Part shown: positions 32,273 to 41,519 of the stretch, piece by piece
Layout: every line of letters begins with the position of its first letter
Position numbering within the stretch: position 1 is the first letter of the stretch
Origin: HRBIN23 sp046294495
GTDB lineage: Bacteria > Chloroflexota > Dehalococcoidia > Lucifugimonadales > HRBIN23
Length of the DNA stretch: 64,000 bases
Assembly (NCBI GenBank): GCA_046294495.1
Contig: JBKBKV010000003.1
Coordinates: 1 to 64,000, forward strand
Reading direction: 5' to 3'
The notes under the pieces: model-generated
Told to the model about the DNA's origin: nothing
Database searches by the model: none
Seen by the model: only the letters and a program-made list of their open reading frames with translations
Program-made: the position numbers and the translations under genes

Positions 32273-34228
32273 ATGAGCGCACGCTTCATTCGCAACGGCT
32301 TTATCTGGCTCCTGATTATTGTTGCCGTGATTGTCATCATCACCACGGTGCTCCAGCCCGGCTACGGCAACAAAGAAGTGCCCATCAGCACGGTCATTGA
32401 TTGGGCAAAGCAGGGGCGCGTTACCTCTATAGAAGTGCGCCGGGATGACCTTACCGTAACTACCCAGGACGGGCAGACCTTCCGCTCCCGCAAGGAGGAG
32501 GGGTTCAGCCTGGTGGAGACCCTTACCCGTGAAGGTGTGGCAACGGGCGACGGCGGTGTGAAGGTTATCGTCAAGGGCGGCGGGAGCCTGGGGAGTTTCC
32601 TCAGCGTGGCGTTGAACTTCCTGCCCCTGCTCCTCTTCGCCTTTTTCCTACTCTTTATGCTTCGCCAGGCCCAGGGGTCGTCCTCTCAGACCCTAACCTT
32701 CGGGCGGAGCCGTGCCCGCCTCTTCATGGCCAACCGCCCCACCGTTACCTTTGCCGATGTGGCCGGTGTGGACGAGGCCAAGCAGGAACTCCAGGAGGTG
32801 GTGGAGTTCCTGAAGTATCCGGAGCGTTTCGCTTCCCTGGGGGCACGCATCCCACGGGGGCTGCTGCTGGTAGGCCCCCCAGGCACAGGGAAGACCCTCT
32901 TGGCCCGTGCCGTGGCCGGCGAGGCGGGAGTGCCCTTCTTCTCCATTAGCGGCTCCGAGTTCGTAGAGATGTTTGTGGGTGTTGGGGCCTCCCGGGTGCG
33001 CGACCTCTTTGACCAGGCCAAGCGCAATGCCCCCTGCATCGTTTTCATTGACGAAATAGACGCCGTAGGGCGACACCGTGGGGCTGGCCTAGGGGGCGGC
33101 CACGACGAGCGGGAGCAGACCCTCAACCAAATCCTGGTGGAGATGGACGGGTTTGACTCCTCTACCAACATTATTGTGATAGCGGCCACCAACCGCCCCG
33201 ACATCCTGGACCCCGCCCTCCTGCGCCCGGGGCGCTTTGACCGGCGGGTGGTGCTGGACCTGCCGGATGTGCAGGGTAGGCTGGCGGTGCTGAAGGTGCA
33301 CACGCGGGGCAAACCTCTGGAGAGCGATGTCTCCCTGGACCTTATCGCACGCCAGACCTCTGGCTTCAGCGGGGCCGACCTGGCAAACCTGGTGAACGAG
33401 GCGGCCATCCTGGCCGCCCGTCGCAACAAGAAGACCATCGGCGTGCGGGAGTTCGCCGAGGCCATTGACCGTGTGGTGGCAGGCCCGGAGCGTAAGAGCC
33501 GCGTTATATCACCCAAGGAGAAGGAAATTACCGCCTACCACGAAGCCGGCCACGCATTGGTGGCCCGCATGCTCCCCAATGCCGACCCTGTGCACAAGAT
33601 CTCCATCGTTGCCAGGGGGATGATGGGGGGATACACCCGCATGGTGCCCCAGGAGGACCGCCACCTGTGGACACGCGCCCAGTTTGAGGCCATGCTGGCG
33701 GTGGCCCTGGGTGGTCGTGTTGCCGAGGAGTTGACCTTCGGGGAAATCACCACCGGGGCCAGCAACGACCTGGAACAGGCCACCCGCCTGGCACGGGCCA
33801 TGGTCACCCGCTACGGTATGAGCCAGCGCCTGGGCCCCAGGGTTTACGGCAAGCGCGAGGAGCTGGTCTTCCTGGGCAAGGAGATCGCCGAGCAGAGGGA
33901 CTACAGCCCCCACACCGAGGAGCTGATTGACGAAGAGGTGAACACCCTTCTGCGCCAGGCAAAAGAGCGGGCCGAGGCTATCCTCCGCGCCCACCGCGCC
34001 AAACTAGACCAGATCGCCCGCTACCTCATTCAGTATGAGACGGTGGAAGGGGAGGACCTGGAGCGCCTCTTCACCGCCCCGCCCGAGGCCGAGGTGAAGC
34101 CCGCCGGTGTTGCGGCGCCTGCCCCACCGGAGACACCCAGGGTGCCTGCCTCCGTCCCCGGCTCCCTCCCCTCCCCCGCCAAACAGAAGCCCCCCCCGGA
34201 AGGCCCTGCCCCCGCCCCAGCGGGCTAA
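32273..34228 (+). CDS. ftsH: ATP-dependent zinc metalloprotease FtsH
   Basis: FtsH is a membrane-anchored AAA+ protease that degrades misfolded and regulatory proteins. The 651-residue protein has two membrane helices (about 10-28 and 108-131), Walker A GPPGTGKT (201-208), Walker B (IVFIDEIDAV), the second region of homology (ATNRPDILDPALLRPGRFDRR) and the zinc motif HEAGH (423-427). The C-terminal 45 residues are Pro/Ala-rich and probably disordered, longer than in many homologues. It lies alone between a divergent glycosyltransferase and a convergent small gene. Confidence 0.97.
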   Translation: MSARFIRNGFIWLLIIVAVIVIITTVLQPGYGNKEVPISTVIDWAKQGRVTSIEVRRDDLTVTTQDGQTFRSRKEEGFSLVETLTREGVATGDGGVKVIVKGGGSLGSFLSVALNFLPLLLFAFFLLFMLRQAQGSSSQTLTFGRSRARLFMANRPTVTFADVAGVDEAKQELQEVVEFLKYPERFASLGARIPRGLLLVGPPGTGKTLLARAVAGEAGVPFFSISGSEFVEMFVGVGASRVRDLFDQAKRNAPCIVFIDEIDAVGRHRGAGLGGGHDEREQTLNQILVEMDGFDSSTNIIVIAATNRPDILDPALLRPGRFDRRVVLDLPDVQGRLAVLKVHTRGKPLESDVSLDLIARQTSGFSGADLANLVNEAAILAARRNKKTIGVREFAEAIDRVVAGPERKSRVISPKEKEITAYHEAGHALVARMLPNADPVHKISIVARGMMGGYTRMVPQEDRHLWTRAQFEAMLAVALGGRVAEELTFGEITTGASNDLEQATRLARAMVTRYGMSQRLGPRVYGKREELVFLGKEIAEQRDYSPHTEELIDEEVNTLLRQAKERAEAILRAHRAKLDQIARYLIQYETVEGEDLERLFTAPPEAEVKPAGVAAPAPPETPRVPASVPGSLPSPAKQKPPPEGPAPAPAG

Positions 34229-34344
34229 TAGGGGTCTCCTTACAAGGTTCGTGTGGGGTGCGGTGTCGCTGGGCAGATGTGGCGCGTGAAACAGCGCTAG
34301 GTAATAATGGGGTTAGATATCGCACCACCGTTCCCCCTGGGCAC

Positions 34345-34626
34345 CTAAGGGGCCGACATGGGTAGCGTAGTCTCTTTGGCCTCCCCCTCCAAGGGCAGCT
34401 CCCTGTAATACAGGCCCCACTTCTGCATCAGGGCCTGCACCGCCGGCTCCTCCAGGCGCACCAGCTCCCGCAGGAAGCCCGCCAGGGCGTGGGCGTGGAG
34501 CATGTCATCACTGCACACCCACGACCCCTTGCCCCGCACCGCATAGAGGACCCCATGCTGATGGGGACACCCTATCTCCACCCTCACACTCTCGCGTCCA
34601 GGCTTTTCAACTATGCCGTAGGCCAT
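34345..34626 (-). CDS. Small hypothetical protein encoded with rtcB
   Basis: The 93-residue protein begins MAYGIVEKPGRESVRVEIGCPH. An ATG at 34626 with AAAGGAG eight bases upstream, 25 bases after the rtcB stop, is clearly preferred over the longer frame from 34806. It has two cysteines (GCPHQHG and WVCSDD) and a His-rich central segment, which could bind metal. It is not archease, the usual RtcB cofactor. Its position suggests a partner or regulator of RtcB. Function otherwise unknown. Confidence 0.7.
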   Translation of the reverse strand: MAYGIVEKPGRESVRVEIGCPHQHGVLYAVRGKGSWVCSDDMLHAHALAGFLRELVRLEEPAVQALMQKWGLYYRELPLEGEAKETTLPMSAP

Positions 34627-34651
34627 TCCGTTTCTCCTTTGGGGTGCTCGC

Positions 34652-36112
34652 TCACCCCTTGGTAACCCCGATAGGGCGCATGCGGGCCACCTTGTAGGCC
34701 AGCCCTGCCTGGTGGCACACCTCCACCACATCAGCCACATCCTTGTAGGCAAGAGACGCTTCCTCGGCCAGGGAGGCCCAGGACTCGGCCCGCACGATGA
34801 TGCCACGCTCCCGCAGTTCCTGGCGAATGTCGTGCCCTTTCATAAGGCGCTTGGCGGCCGCCCGGCTTTCCCGCCGTCCAGCACCGTGGCAGGTGGTGCC
34901 GAAGCTCACCTCCATGGCGTGTGGAGAGCCCACACAGAGGAAGGAATAACGCCCCATGTCCCCAGGGATGATAACCGGCTGGCCCACCTCCCGATAGCGG
35001 GCTGGGATATGGGGATGGCCAGGGGGGAAGGAGCGTGTAGCACCTTTGCGATGCACACAGACACGCATACGCCGTCCGTTGATGGTATGTTCCTCTATCT
35101 TGGCGATGTTGTGGGCCACATCGTAGACCTGGTGTATGCCCATGTCTTCCCAAGTCTTACCGAGGACCTTCTCAAAGGCTTCCCGCACCCAATGGGCGAT
35201 GACTTGGCGGTTGGCCCAGGCGAAGTTGGCGGCACACCGCATAGCCGCCAGGTAGTCTTTCCCCTCCGGGGAGTTGATGGGGGCGCAGGCCAGTTGACGA
35301 TCGGGCAGGGTAATGTGATATTTGCGCATAGCCCCATCCATAACCTTCAGATAGTCATCGCATATCTGGTGGCCAAAGCCCCGGGATCCGCAGTGAAAGA
35401 GGATGGTTACCTGCCCTACCCGCTCAATGCCAAAAGAGCGGGCTATCTGCTGGTCGTAGATCTGGTCCACCACCTCCACCTCCAGGAAGTGGTTGCCGGA
35501 GCCCAGGGTGCCCAGTTGGTTGGCGCCACGCTCCCGAGGGCGGTGGCCTACAGCCTGGGGGTCAGCCCCTGCGATGCATCCCCCCTCTTCGCACGCGTCC
35601 AGGTCGTCGGGGTGTCCATAGCCGTGCTCCACAGCCCAGCGTGCCCCCTTGACCATCACCTCGTCTATCTCCTGGCCCCGCAGGCGCAGTTTGCCAGCTG
35701 CCCCAACGCCCGTGGGTATGCGCTCGTATAGCACATCCACCAGACGCTCCAGCACAGGGCGCACATCCTGTTCTGTTAGGTTGGTGCGCAAGAAACGCAC
35801 CCCACAGTTGATGTCAAACCCAACACCCCCTGGTGAGATGACCCCCTCCCCATCCACCTGTGTGGCCGCCACGCCACCCACTGCAAACCCATACCCCCAG
35901 TGAATGTCGGGCATGGCTAGAGATGCGTAGACAATCCCGGGAAGGAAGGCTACATTGGCCACTTGCTCCAGGGACTGGTCTTTGGTGATGTCTTCTAGCA
36001 TCTTTTCGTCGGCGAAGACGATGCCCGGAACCCGCATACCCTCTTTATAGGAGGTGGGCATTTCCCAGCGGTAGTCGTCTATTTTGCGTAGGATGCGTTT
36101 CCAGTCGGCCAT
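34652..36112 (-). CDS. rtcB: RNA-splicing ligase RtcB
   Basis: RtcB joins RNA 2',3'-cyclic phosphate (or 3'-phosphate) to 5'-hydroxyl ends using GTP and manganese. The 486-residue protein has the metal site GGVGFDINCGVR with Asp100 and Cys103, GSGNHFLEV, FHCGSRGFGHQICDDYL and the guanylylated histidine in FGTTCHGAGR. I start at the ATG at 36112 after AAGGAAG, removing 26 residues of the open frame. It follows the M16 protease by 67 bases and precedes a small gene, with no archease nearby. Confidence 0.96.
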   Translation of the reverse strand: MADWKRILRKIDDYRWEMPTSYKEGMRVPGIVFADEKMLEDITKDQSLEQVANVAFLPGIVYASLAMPDIHWGYGFAVGGVAATQVDGEGVISPGGVGFDINCGVRFLRTNLTEQDVRPVLERLVDVLYERIPTGVGAAGKLRLRGQEIDEVMVKGARWAVEHGYGHPDDLDACEEGGCIAGADPQAVGHRPRERGANQLGTLGSGNHFLEVEVVDQIYDQQIARSFGIERVGQVTILFHCGSRGFGHQICDDYLKVMDGAMRKYHITLPDRQLACAPINSPEGKDYLAAMRCAANFAWANRQVIAHWVREAFEKVLGKTWEDMGIHQVYDVAHNIAKIEEHTINGRRMRVCVHRKGATRSFPPGHPHIPARYREVGQPVIIPGDMGRYSFLCVGSPHAMEVSFGTTCHGAGRRESRAAAKRLMKGHDIRQELRERGIIVRAESWASLAEEASLAYKDVADVVEVCHQAGLAYKVARMRPIGVTKG

Positions 36113-36179
36113 AGGCACTTCCTTATGGGGTTGCCTTGTCAGCCACACAGGGCGCTGGGGTGCCGACGCCCTTGCTTTT

Positions 36180-37442
36180 TTATCCTTCAAGGAGGCGCAG
36201 GAAGCGGCGCTCGCTTCTGAAAGGCCCCACCACTGCCAGGTTGGAGCGCTTGGGAACGATGAGGTGCTGGGCTACCCTCTGGACATCCTCCGGCGTTACT
36301 GCCTCTATCTTCTGAACCACCTCATCCGGTGTTAGGACGCGCCCCAAGAGGGTCTCCTGGCTCCCCACCCAGAAGGCTACGGCGCGGGTGTCCTCCAGCC
36401 GTAGAAGGAGGCGCCCCTTGACCAGTTCTTTGGCCTTCTGGAGTTCCTCGGGGGAGACCCCCTGCCGCAGGCGGAAAAGTTCCTCCAACACCACCTTGAA
36501 CGCCTCTTCAGCGTTGGAAGGCTCTACCCCCAGGGAGATCGTCCAGGCGCCGCAGTCTTTGTAAGGGACTACTCCGCTGGACACATCGTAGACCAGGCCG
36601 CGCTTCTCCCGCAGTTCCAGGAAGAGGCGGCTACTGGTTCCCTCTCCAAGCAACACGCTCAACAACTCCAGGGCATAGCGGTCGGGGTGGGAGTAGGGGA
36701 GGGCACGCAAGGCGAAAGCCAAATGGGCTTGCTCGGTCTTGCGCCACCCGAGGGATACGCGGGGACTGTCCTGCCCATCCCGGACGGGGGGGCAGACACC
36801 GGCGGTCCCCACGGGCCATCCCGCCACCAGAGAGGCGACCTGCTCTACAGCCTTTTCTCCATCTACAGCCCCGGACACAACGCACACCGTATTGCTGGAG
36901 ACATAGTGCTGTGCCACCAGGTCCAGCAAGGTCTGGCGGGTAAGTGAAGCGACAGACTCGGGCGTGCCCCCTACATCCCGACCCATAGGCTGGTCGGGCC
37001 AGAGGGTGGTGTCCAAGAGGTAGTGCACATACTCGGCAGGATTATCCTTGCTGGAGGCCAGTTCCTCCAGAATTACCCCCCTCTCTTTTTCCACATCCTC
37101 CGGTGCGAAACGGCTGTGCAGGAGCATATCGGCCAGGAGGTCCAAGGCGTGGGAGAAATGGGGGCTAGCCACCTTGGCCCAGTAGACGGTGGTCTCCCGG
37201 TCGGTGCTCCCGTTCATAAACCCACCTACGCCCTCAATGGCCTCGCTGATATGCCGGCTCGTGGGGCGCCGCTGGGTGCCCTTGAAGAACATATGCTCTG
37301 CAAAATGGAAAGCCCCTCCCACCTCGTCCGCCTCGTAGCGCGACCCGGCGCCGATGAAGAAGGCCACAGTTACCGACCGAGTATGAGGCATCGGGCACAC
37401 AAAGATGCGAAGTCCGTTATCAAGGGTATACTTCTGGAACAC
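36180..37442 (-). CDS. M16 family zinc metallopeptidase
   Basis: The 420-residue protein has the inverted zinc motif HFAEH (His46, Glu49, His50) and the third ligand Glu126, 76 residues downstream, as expected for M16. Two homologous halves, the first catalytic and the second the non-catalytic clamp, are visible. It resembles the processing peptidase/PqqL-like group that cleaves oligopeptides. The start is a GTG at 37442 with AAAGGTG upstream. No signal peptide is evident, so a cytoplasmic role is likely. It has its own promoter. Confidence 0.92.
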   Translation of the reverse strand: MFQKYTLDNGLRIFVCPMPHTRSVTVAFFIGAGSRYEADEVGGAFHFAEHMFFKGTQRRPTSRHISEAIEGVGGFMNGSTDRETTVYWAKVASPHFSHALDLLADMLLHSRFAPEDVEKERGVILEELASSKDNPAEYVHYLLDTTLWPDQPMGRDVGGTPESVASLTRQTLLDLVAQHYVSSNTVCVVSGAVDGEKAVEQVASLVAGWPVGTAGVCPPVRDGQDSPRVSLGWRKTEQAHLAFALRALPYSHPDRYALELLSVLLGEGTSSRLFLELREKRGLVYDVSSGVVPYKDCGAWTISLGVEPSNAEEAFKVVLEELFRLRQGVSPEELQKAKELVKGRLLLRLEDTRAVAFWVGSQETLLGRVLTPDEVVQKIEAVTPEDVQRVAQHLIVPKRSNLAVVGPFRSERRFLRLLEG

Positions 37443-37472
37443 AGGTTCACCTTTATGGGGATTTCATATTCT

Positions 37473-37502
37473 ATTGTAGTAAGAAAAACGGGACAGGCAC
37501 AA
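37473..37502 (-). promoter_or_regulatory. Promoter of the M16 protease gene
   Basis: On the minus strand TTGTGC (37497-37502) and TACAAT (37473-37478) are 18 bases apart. The AT-rich stretch between them is unusual against this GC-rich background. Transcription could continue into rtcB and the small gene at 34345. Confidence 0.55.
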
Positions 37503-37583
37503 GGGGCCAGGTAACGGTGTATAAGTCTCACCCCTGAAAGGGGGGGCCATCCGCCCAGTATTGTGAGCCAGGTCGGGCCAGGT

Positions 37584-38156
37584 CTATGGGGCCACCCCCA
37601 GGAAAGGCTTCAGGGCGCCCATAATGTCTTCCACACGCATAGGCCCCACGAACTTCTTCACCACCGTTCCCTGTGGGTCAACGATGAACTTCTCCGGGAT
37701 GCCCGTTACCCCATAGTCTAGGGCGATGCGCCCTTTGCTATCCATCCCGTTCGGGTAAGGAACCTGGAAGCGTTCCAGGAAAGCATAGGCGTCGCTTTCC
37801 CTGTCCCACACATTGATGCCGATAAACTCTACAGGAAGGCCCCGAGCGCGCAGGTCGCGATAGGCCTGGGCCAGGGCGGGGGCCTCAGCGCGGCAGGGGG
37901 CGCACCAGGATGCCCAGAAGTCTAGCAGGACTGCCTTCCCGCGCAAAGAGGTGAGCCGCACCTCTTGGCCGGCAGAGGTTGTTATGGAAAAGTCGGGGGC
38001 AGGGCGAGGGCGGATGGCCACCTCCCCCAGCGCGGTGCGGACGGCTACATTGGCTGGGAGGCCTCCGCTGCGCCCTAGCGCCCACGCCAGCACCCCTACC
38101 AGGGCTAGGAAGGGGGGCAAAAAGACAAGTAGGAACACCCAACGCCGACGCATCAT
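37584..38156 (-). CDS. TlpA/CcmG-like membrane-anchored thioredoxin
   Basis: The 190-residue protein has an N-terminal membrane anchor (about 7-28) and a periplasm-facing AhpC/TSA-thioredoxin domain with the redox motif WCAPC (Cys85, Cys88) and the cis-proline segment GIPEKFIVD. In cytochrome c maturation such proteins reduce the apocytochrome haem-binding cysteines. Starts are ambiguous: a TTG at 38171 lies inside the upstream gene's end, and ATG-ATG at 38156 gives the version used here. It is the last gene of the ccm run. Confidence 0.88.
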   Translation of the reverse strand: MMRRRWVFLLVFLPPFLALVGVLAWALGRSGGLPANVAVRTALGEVAIRPRPAPDFSITTSAGQEVRLTSLRGKAVLLDFWASWCAPCRAEAPALAQAYRDLRARGLPVEFIGINVWDRESDAYAFLERFQVPYPNGMDSKGRIALDYGVTGIPEKFIVDPQGTVVKKFVGPMRVEDIMGALKPFLGVAP

Positions 38157-38163
38157 TTTATTT

Positions 38164-39186
38164 TTATTCAACTCCCTGTGCGGGCGCCGGGCGTTGACGG
38201 AGCGCCCATATCAAGATACCCAGCAGAATTACCCCCAGGAGTGAGGCAGGGAGGGCTACCACCAGGGGGGGCCGTTCCAATGCCTCAAGCACCCGCAGGG
38301 GCCAGCGAGGCTGGGGAAGCCCCACAATGCGGAAGGAGACCACCCCCCCTGCCTCTATACCTTTGCCCTCCAGGATGCGGTAGGTCTTCCCCCCGATGCT
38401 GGCCGGCTCCTGCGCCTCCAGGAGTGGGCTTTCCACTCGGGCAAGGTCTTCGGGAAGCATCAGCCGGAAGACATCGGCCCCGTGGGGCATATCCAGGGCG
38501 AATTCCACCCCCTCGCCCTGGTAGACCAGCCGATAGGTGAAGAGGACCTCGTAGCGCCCCGGAGGGATGGGGGAGGTCAAAGCGAACCCTTGCGCTAACT
38601 GCACCACCTCCCCACCCGGGGGGAAAGTAGCCGCCACATCCAGGCCCTGGGCCTGGGAAGGGATGGAGAAGCGTAGAAGGCTTGGGGGCATCTGGCCCAT
38701 ATCGGGCACCGCGGTGCGATCGGTGGGGTTCTCTATCTGCACCGCCTCCAGGAACTCCAGGAGCCGACGCCGTGGGTCGGCTCCAGTGGCCACGAGAGTA
38801 ACCGAAAGGAGGCGCAGATTTTGCGTGCCTGGCGCCTTCTCGTAAATCGTGAGCGTCAGGGGCTTCGCCCACGCCTCCTGGCCCTGGGCAATAGCGGTAT
38901 ATACTACCCCCTGGTATGCAGTGCTGGCAAGGTAGGCCAGGTCTAGCCCCAGGGGCACCCCCTCAAAGCGGAAAGTGCCATCGGCTCCAGCAGTGGCAGT
39001 GCGGGTATCCACCAATCTCCGCTGGCGCACAATCTCCAGGGTAACGGGCAACCCGGCGGGCACCTGGCCCCCGCCCGTGCCGTTGACGATGCGCCCCTCC
39101 ACAACACCCCCCTCCTGGGCGTGGAGGAGGTGGAAAGGCAAAAGGGTTAGCACCAGCCCCAGCATCAGGGCAACAGCCCCTTTCAT
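38164..39186 (-). CDS. Unknown membrane-anchored protein in the ccm operon
   Basis: The 340-residue protein has a signal peptide (cleavage near AQE at 23-25), a carboxypeptidase-regulatory-like beta domain (about 27-110, with GTFRFEGVPLGL) and a central unrecognised region (115-270). A C-terminal membrane helix (about 303-328) is followed by a short basic tail. It is thus an extracytoplasmic protein anchored at its C-terminus. Its ATG overlaps the upstream stop by four bases (ATGA). Position between CcmI-like and TlpA-like genes implies a role in cytochrome c maturation or haem handling. Confidence 0.75.
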   Translation of the reverse strand: MKGAVALMLGLVLTLLPFHLLHAQEGGVVEGRIVNGTGGGQVPAGLPVTLEIVRQRRLVDTRTATAGADGTFRFEGVPLGLDLAYLASTAYQGVVYTAIAQGQEAWAKPLTLTIYEKAPGTQNLRLLSVTLVATGADPRRRLLEFLEAVQIENPTDRTAVPDMGQMPPSLLRFSIPSQAQGLDVAATFPPGGEVVQLAQGFALTSPIPPGRYEVLFTYRLVYQGEGVEFALDMPHGADVFRLMLPEDLARVESPLLEAQEPASIGGKTYRILEGKGIEAGGVVSFRIVGLPQPRWPLRVLEALERPPLVVALPASLLGVILLGILIWALRQRPAPAQGVE

Positions 39187-39506
39187 TGACGCTCGCCTCC
39201 TTGGGGTTGCTCACCTGCGCGGGCTGGGACACCCCCTTTCTGCTCTTGCAACGCCTTCAGCACTAGGGCCGCCTCGTAGCGCAGAGATGCAAAGCGCCGC
39301 TGGGCATCTGGGGCAGGGATGCGCCCCAAATCGGTGTCAGTTTGCAAAGCGACCATCTCATCCAGCAGGGCGTGCCAGCGCGCCTCCAGGGCCAACAAGT
39401 CTTCTGGCGACCCCCGAGGCTGGGGACGCCAACGCCGTCTCCAGAGGGGCCACAACACCACTACCCCGCTTACCAGGGCTAGCAGGAACCCTACCAGCAG
39501 AGCCAA
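39183..39506 (-). CDS. CcmI-like small membrane protein
   Basis: The 107-residue protein has one N-terminal membrane helix (about 2-23) and a charged helical domain of about 75 residues (EDLLALEARWHALLDEMVAL, then LGRIPAPDAQRRFASLRYEAA). This resembles the short CcmI-type proteins found in some ccm operons, which deliver apocytochrome c. The TPR part of full CcmI is absent. The start is a TTG at 39506 with AAAGGAG before it, immediately after ccmF. Confidence 0.7.
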   Translation of the reverse strand: MALLVGFLLALVSGVVVLWPLWRRRWRPQPRGSPEDLLALEARWHALLDEMVALQTDTDLGRIPAPDAQRRFASLRYEAALVLKALQEQKGGVPARAGEQPQGGERQ

Positions 39507-39515
39507 ACCACTCCT

Positions 39516-41519
39516 TTAGGGACGCACCGTCTGGGGGAGTGGCCCCTCAAGTCCGTAGGCCATTGCAGGGGCAAAACGGCGCTGCGGCCATAGGGAGACC
39601 ACCACTCCCAGCACCGCTAGAGGCCCCGCTAGGAACCACATCCACCACACCATAGGGTTCACCATAATGCGGAAGAGCACGCTCCCGTCGTCTTGGAACT
39701 CGCTGGCGATAATGTAGAGGTCTTCCCAGGGCGTGGAGCGTATTGCCGCCCGCGTCGCCGACACCGCCCCAATGGGCGAGTTGGGGAAAAAGGCGGTCCA
39801 CGGCGTATACAGCCCCACAAACCTCCCGCCTCGGTAAACAGCAAGGGTAGCCAACTGCTCCTCCCTGTCCCCCCTCTCCTGGTGGCGTGTCGCCAGGAAG
39901 TGCAATGTCCACCCCTCCACCACCACCTCTTCCCTCGGCTTCAAAAGCACATCCCGCTGGACGCTGTAGAAGGTAGAAGCGGTAACTCCCAGCCCCAGCA
40001 CCACGATGCCCAGGTGCACAAGGTAGCCACCATAGCGGGGGCGATTGCTCATAAGCAGGCGCAGGAAAGCGGCTAGCCACCCCTCCCCTTTGCGATGGCG
40101 CACCCAGGTGCCGTGCACCCACTCCTTCAGGATGGCCACCGCCACCATGCCCAAGATGGCGAAAGAGACCACCGCATAAGGCTTGCGCACACCCACGGCC
40201 AAAAGAAGCGCTGCCACACCCACAGCCGTGGCCCCCGGCACCAGCAGGGCTTCCTTGAGAGACGCCACGCTGGCACGGCGCCAGGGCAGAAGTGGCCCCA
40301 AAGCCATAAGGAAGAGCAGAGCCAGGAAAAGGGGACCATTGATACGGTTGTAGAAGGGTGCACGCACCGTAACAACCTCCCCAAAAAACAACTGGGAGAA
40401 GAGGGGGTAGATCTCCCCCCATAGGGTGGTGAAGGTGATGGCCAGCAACACAAGGTTGTTATACAGGAAGGCTGCCTCCCGCGACCAGGAGGACTCCAGG
40501 CCCCCTCCCACCTTCAGGGTGGGGGCACGCCAGAAAAGCAGGAGGGCTGCTCCCCCCACTACCCCGGCCATAAAGGCCAGGAACACCCACCCCATGGTGG
40601 ACTGGGCGAAGGAGTGCACCGACGGCACTGGCCCACCACGATTCATAAAAATGCCGAAAAGGGCCAGCCCCATGGCGATGATGAGCAGTGCGAAGTTCCA
40701 TGTGCGGAAGAGACCCCGGCGCATCTCCACCATGGCCGAGTGGATGAAGGCAGTCATGGCAAACCAGGGCATAATGCCAGCGTTTTCTACCGGGTCCCAC
40801 GCCCAGTAGCCCCCCCACCCCAGGATGGTATACGCCCACCACCCCCCAAACAGGTTGCCAAGGCTCAGCAGGAGCCACACCACCAGCCCCCAGGGACGCC
40901 CGGCGTCCAACCACGCCGACCCCTTCTGCCCCACCAGCAGTGCGCCCATAGCAAAGGCGAAGGGGACGCTCACCGACACCAGCCCGGTCATCATGGCCGG
41001 AGGGTGAAAGAACATCCCGTAGTGTATCAGCAGGGGGTTGATACCCCGCCCATCAGGGGGGGTAAAGGGGAGGCGGGCAAAGGGGTTGGCCAGAACCAGA
41101 TTTACTGCTAGGAGGAACACCACAAACAAGCCGAGAATGCCCGCCGTGTAAGGAAGGAAAGACACTGTGCGTTGGGGAGCAAAGCGCACCGCTAGCACCG
41201 TCAGTAAAGCCATTACAAAGGCGAGGAAGAGCATGGACCCCTGGTTGCCTGCGTAGAAAGCCACCCAGGTCAGGTACCAGTCTAGGGCACGGTTGCTGTT
41301 TTCAAAGACATACCGCACCGAAAAGTCCCGCCCCAGGAACGCCCCAATAAGCCCAGCGATAGACACCCCCAGAAGTATGGGCAGGAGATAAAAGGCCCTG
41401 CGAGCGCTCTCCACCAGCAGGGGATTACGCCTCCACGCCCCCAGGAAGGAGCCTGCCGCCCCATAGCAAGCCAGGGCCAGTGCCAGGACCATGCTGATAA
41501 GGCCGATGTCAGCTGCCAT
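39516..41519 (-). CDS. ccmF: Cytochrome c maturation haem lyase subunit CcmF
   Basis: The 667-residue polytopic protein belongs to the haem-handling protein family. It has the WWD signature WGGYWAWDPVENA, about 15 predicted membrane helices and the conserved periplasmic histidines near FHPPAMMTG and elsewhere. CcmF ligates haem to apocytochrome c with CcmH. Its ATG at 41519 lies inside the last codons of ccmH (11-base overlap). CcmA, B, C and E are not in the window, so the haem export and chaperone part of the system must lie elsewhere or differ. Confidence 0.94.
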   Translation of the reverse strand: MAADIGLISMVLALALACYGAAGSFLGAWRRNPLLVESARRAFYLLPILLGVSIAGLIGAFLGRDFSVRYVFENSNRALDWYLTWVAFYAGNQGSMLFLAFVMALLTVLAVRFAPQRTVSFLPYTAGILGLFVVFLLAVNLVLANPFARLPFTPPDGRGINPLLIHYGMFFHPPAMMTGLVSVSVPFAFAMGALLVGQKGSAWLDAGRPWGLVVWLLLSLGNLFGGWWAYTILGWGGYWAWDPVENAGIMPWFAMTAFIHSAMVEMRRGLFRTWNFALLIIAMGLALFGIFMNRGGPVPSVHSFAQSTMGWVFLAFMAGVVGGAALLLFWRAPTLKVGGGLESSWSREAAFLYNNLVLLAITFTTLWGEIYPLFSQLFFGEVVTVRAPFYNRINGPLFLALLFLMALGPLLPWRRASVASLKEALLVPGATAVGVAALLLAVGVRKPYAVVSFAILGMVAVAILKEWVHGTWVRHRKGEGWLAAFLRLLMSNRPRYGGYLVHLGIVVLGLGVTASTFYSVQRDVLLKPREEVVVEGWTLHFLATRHQERGDREEQLATLAVYRGGRFVGLYTPWTAFFPNSPIGAVSATRAAIRSTPWEDLYIIASEFQDDGSVLFRIMVNPMVWWMWFLAGPLAVLGVVVSLWPQRRFAPAMAYGLEGPLPQTVRP

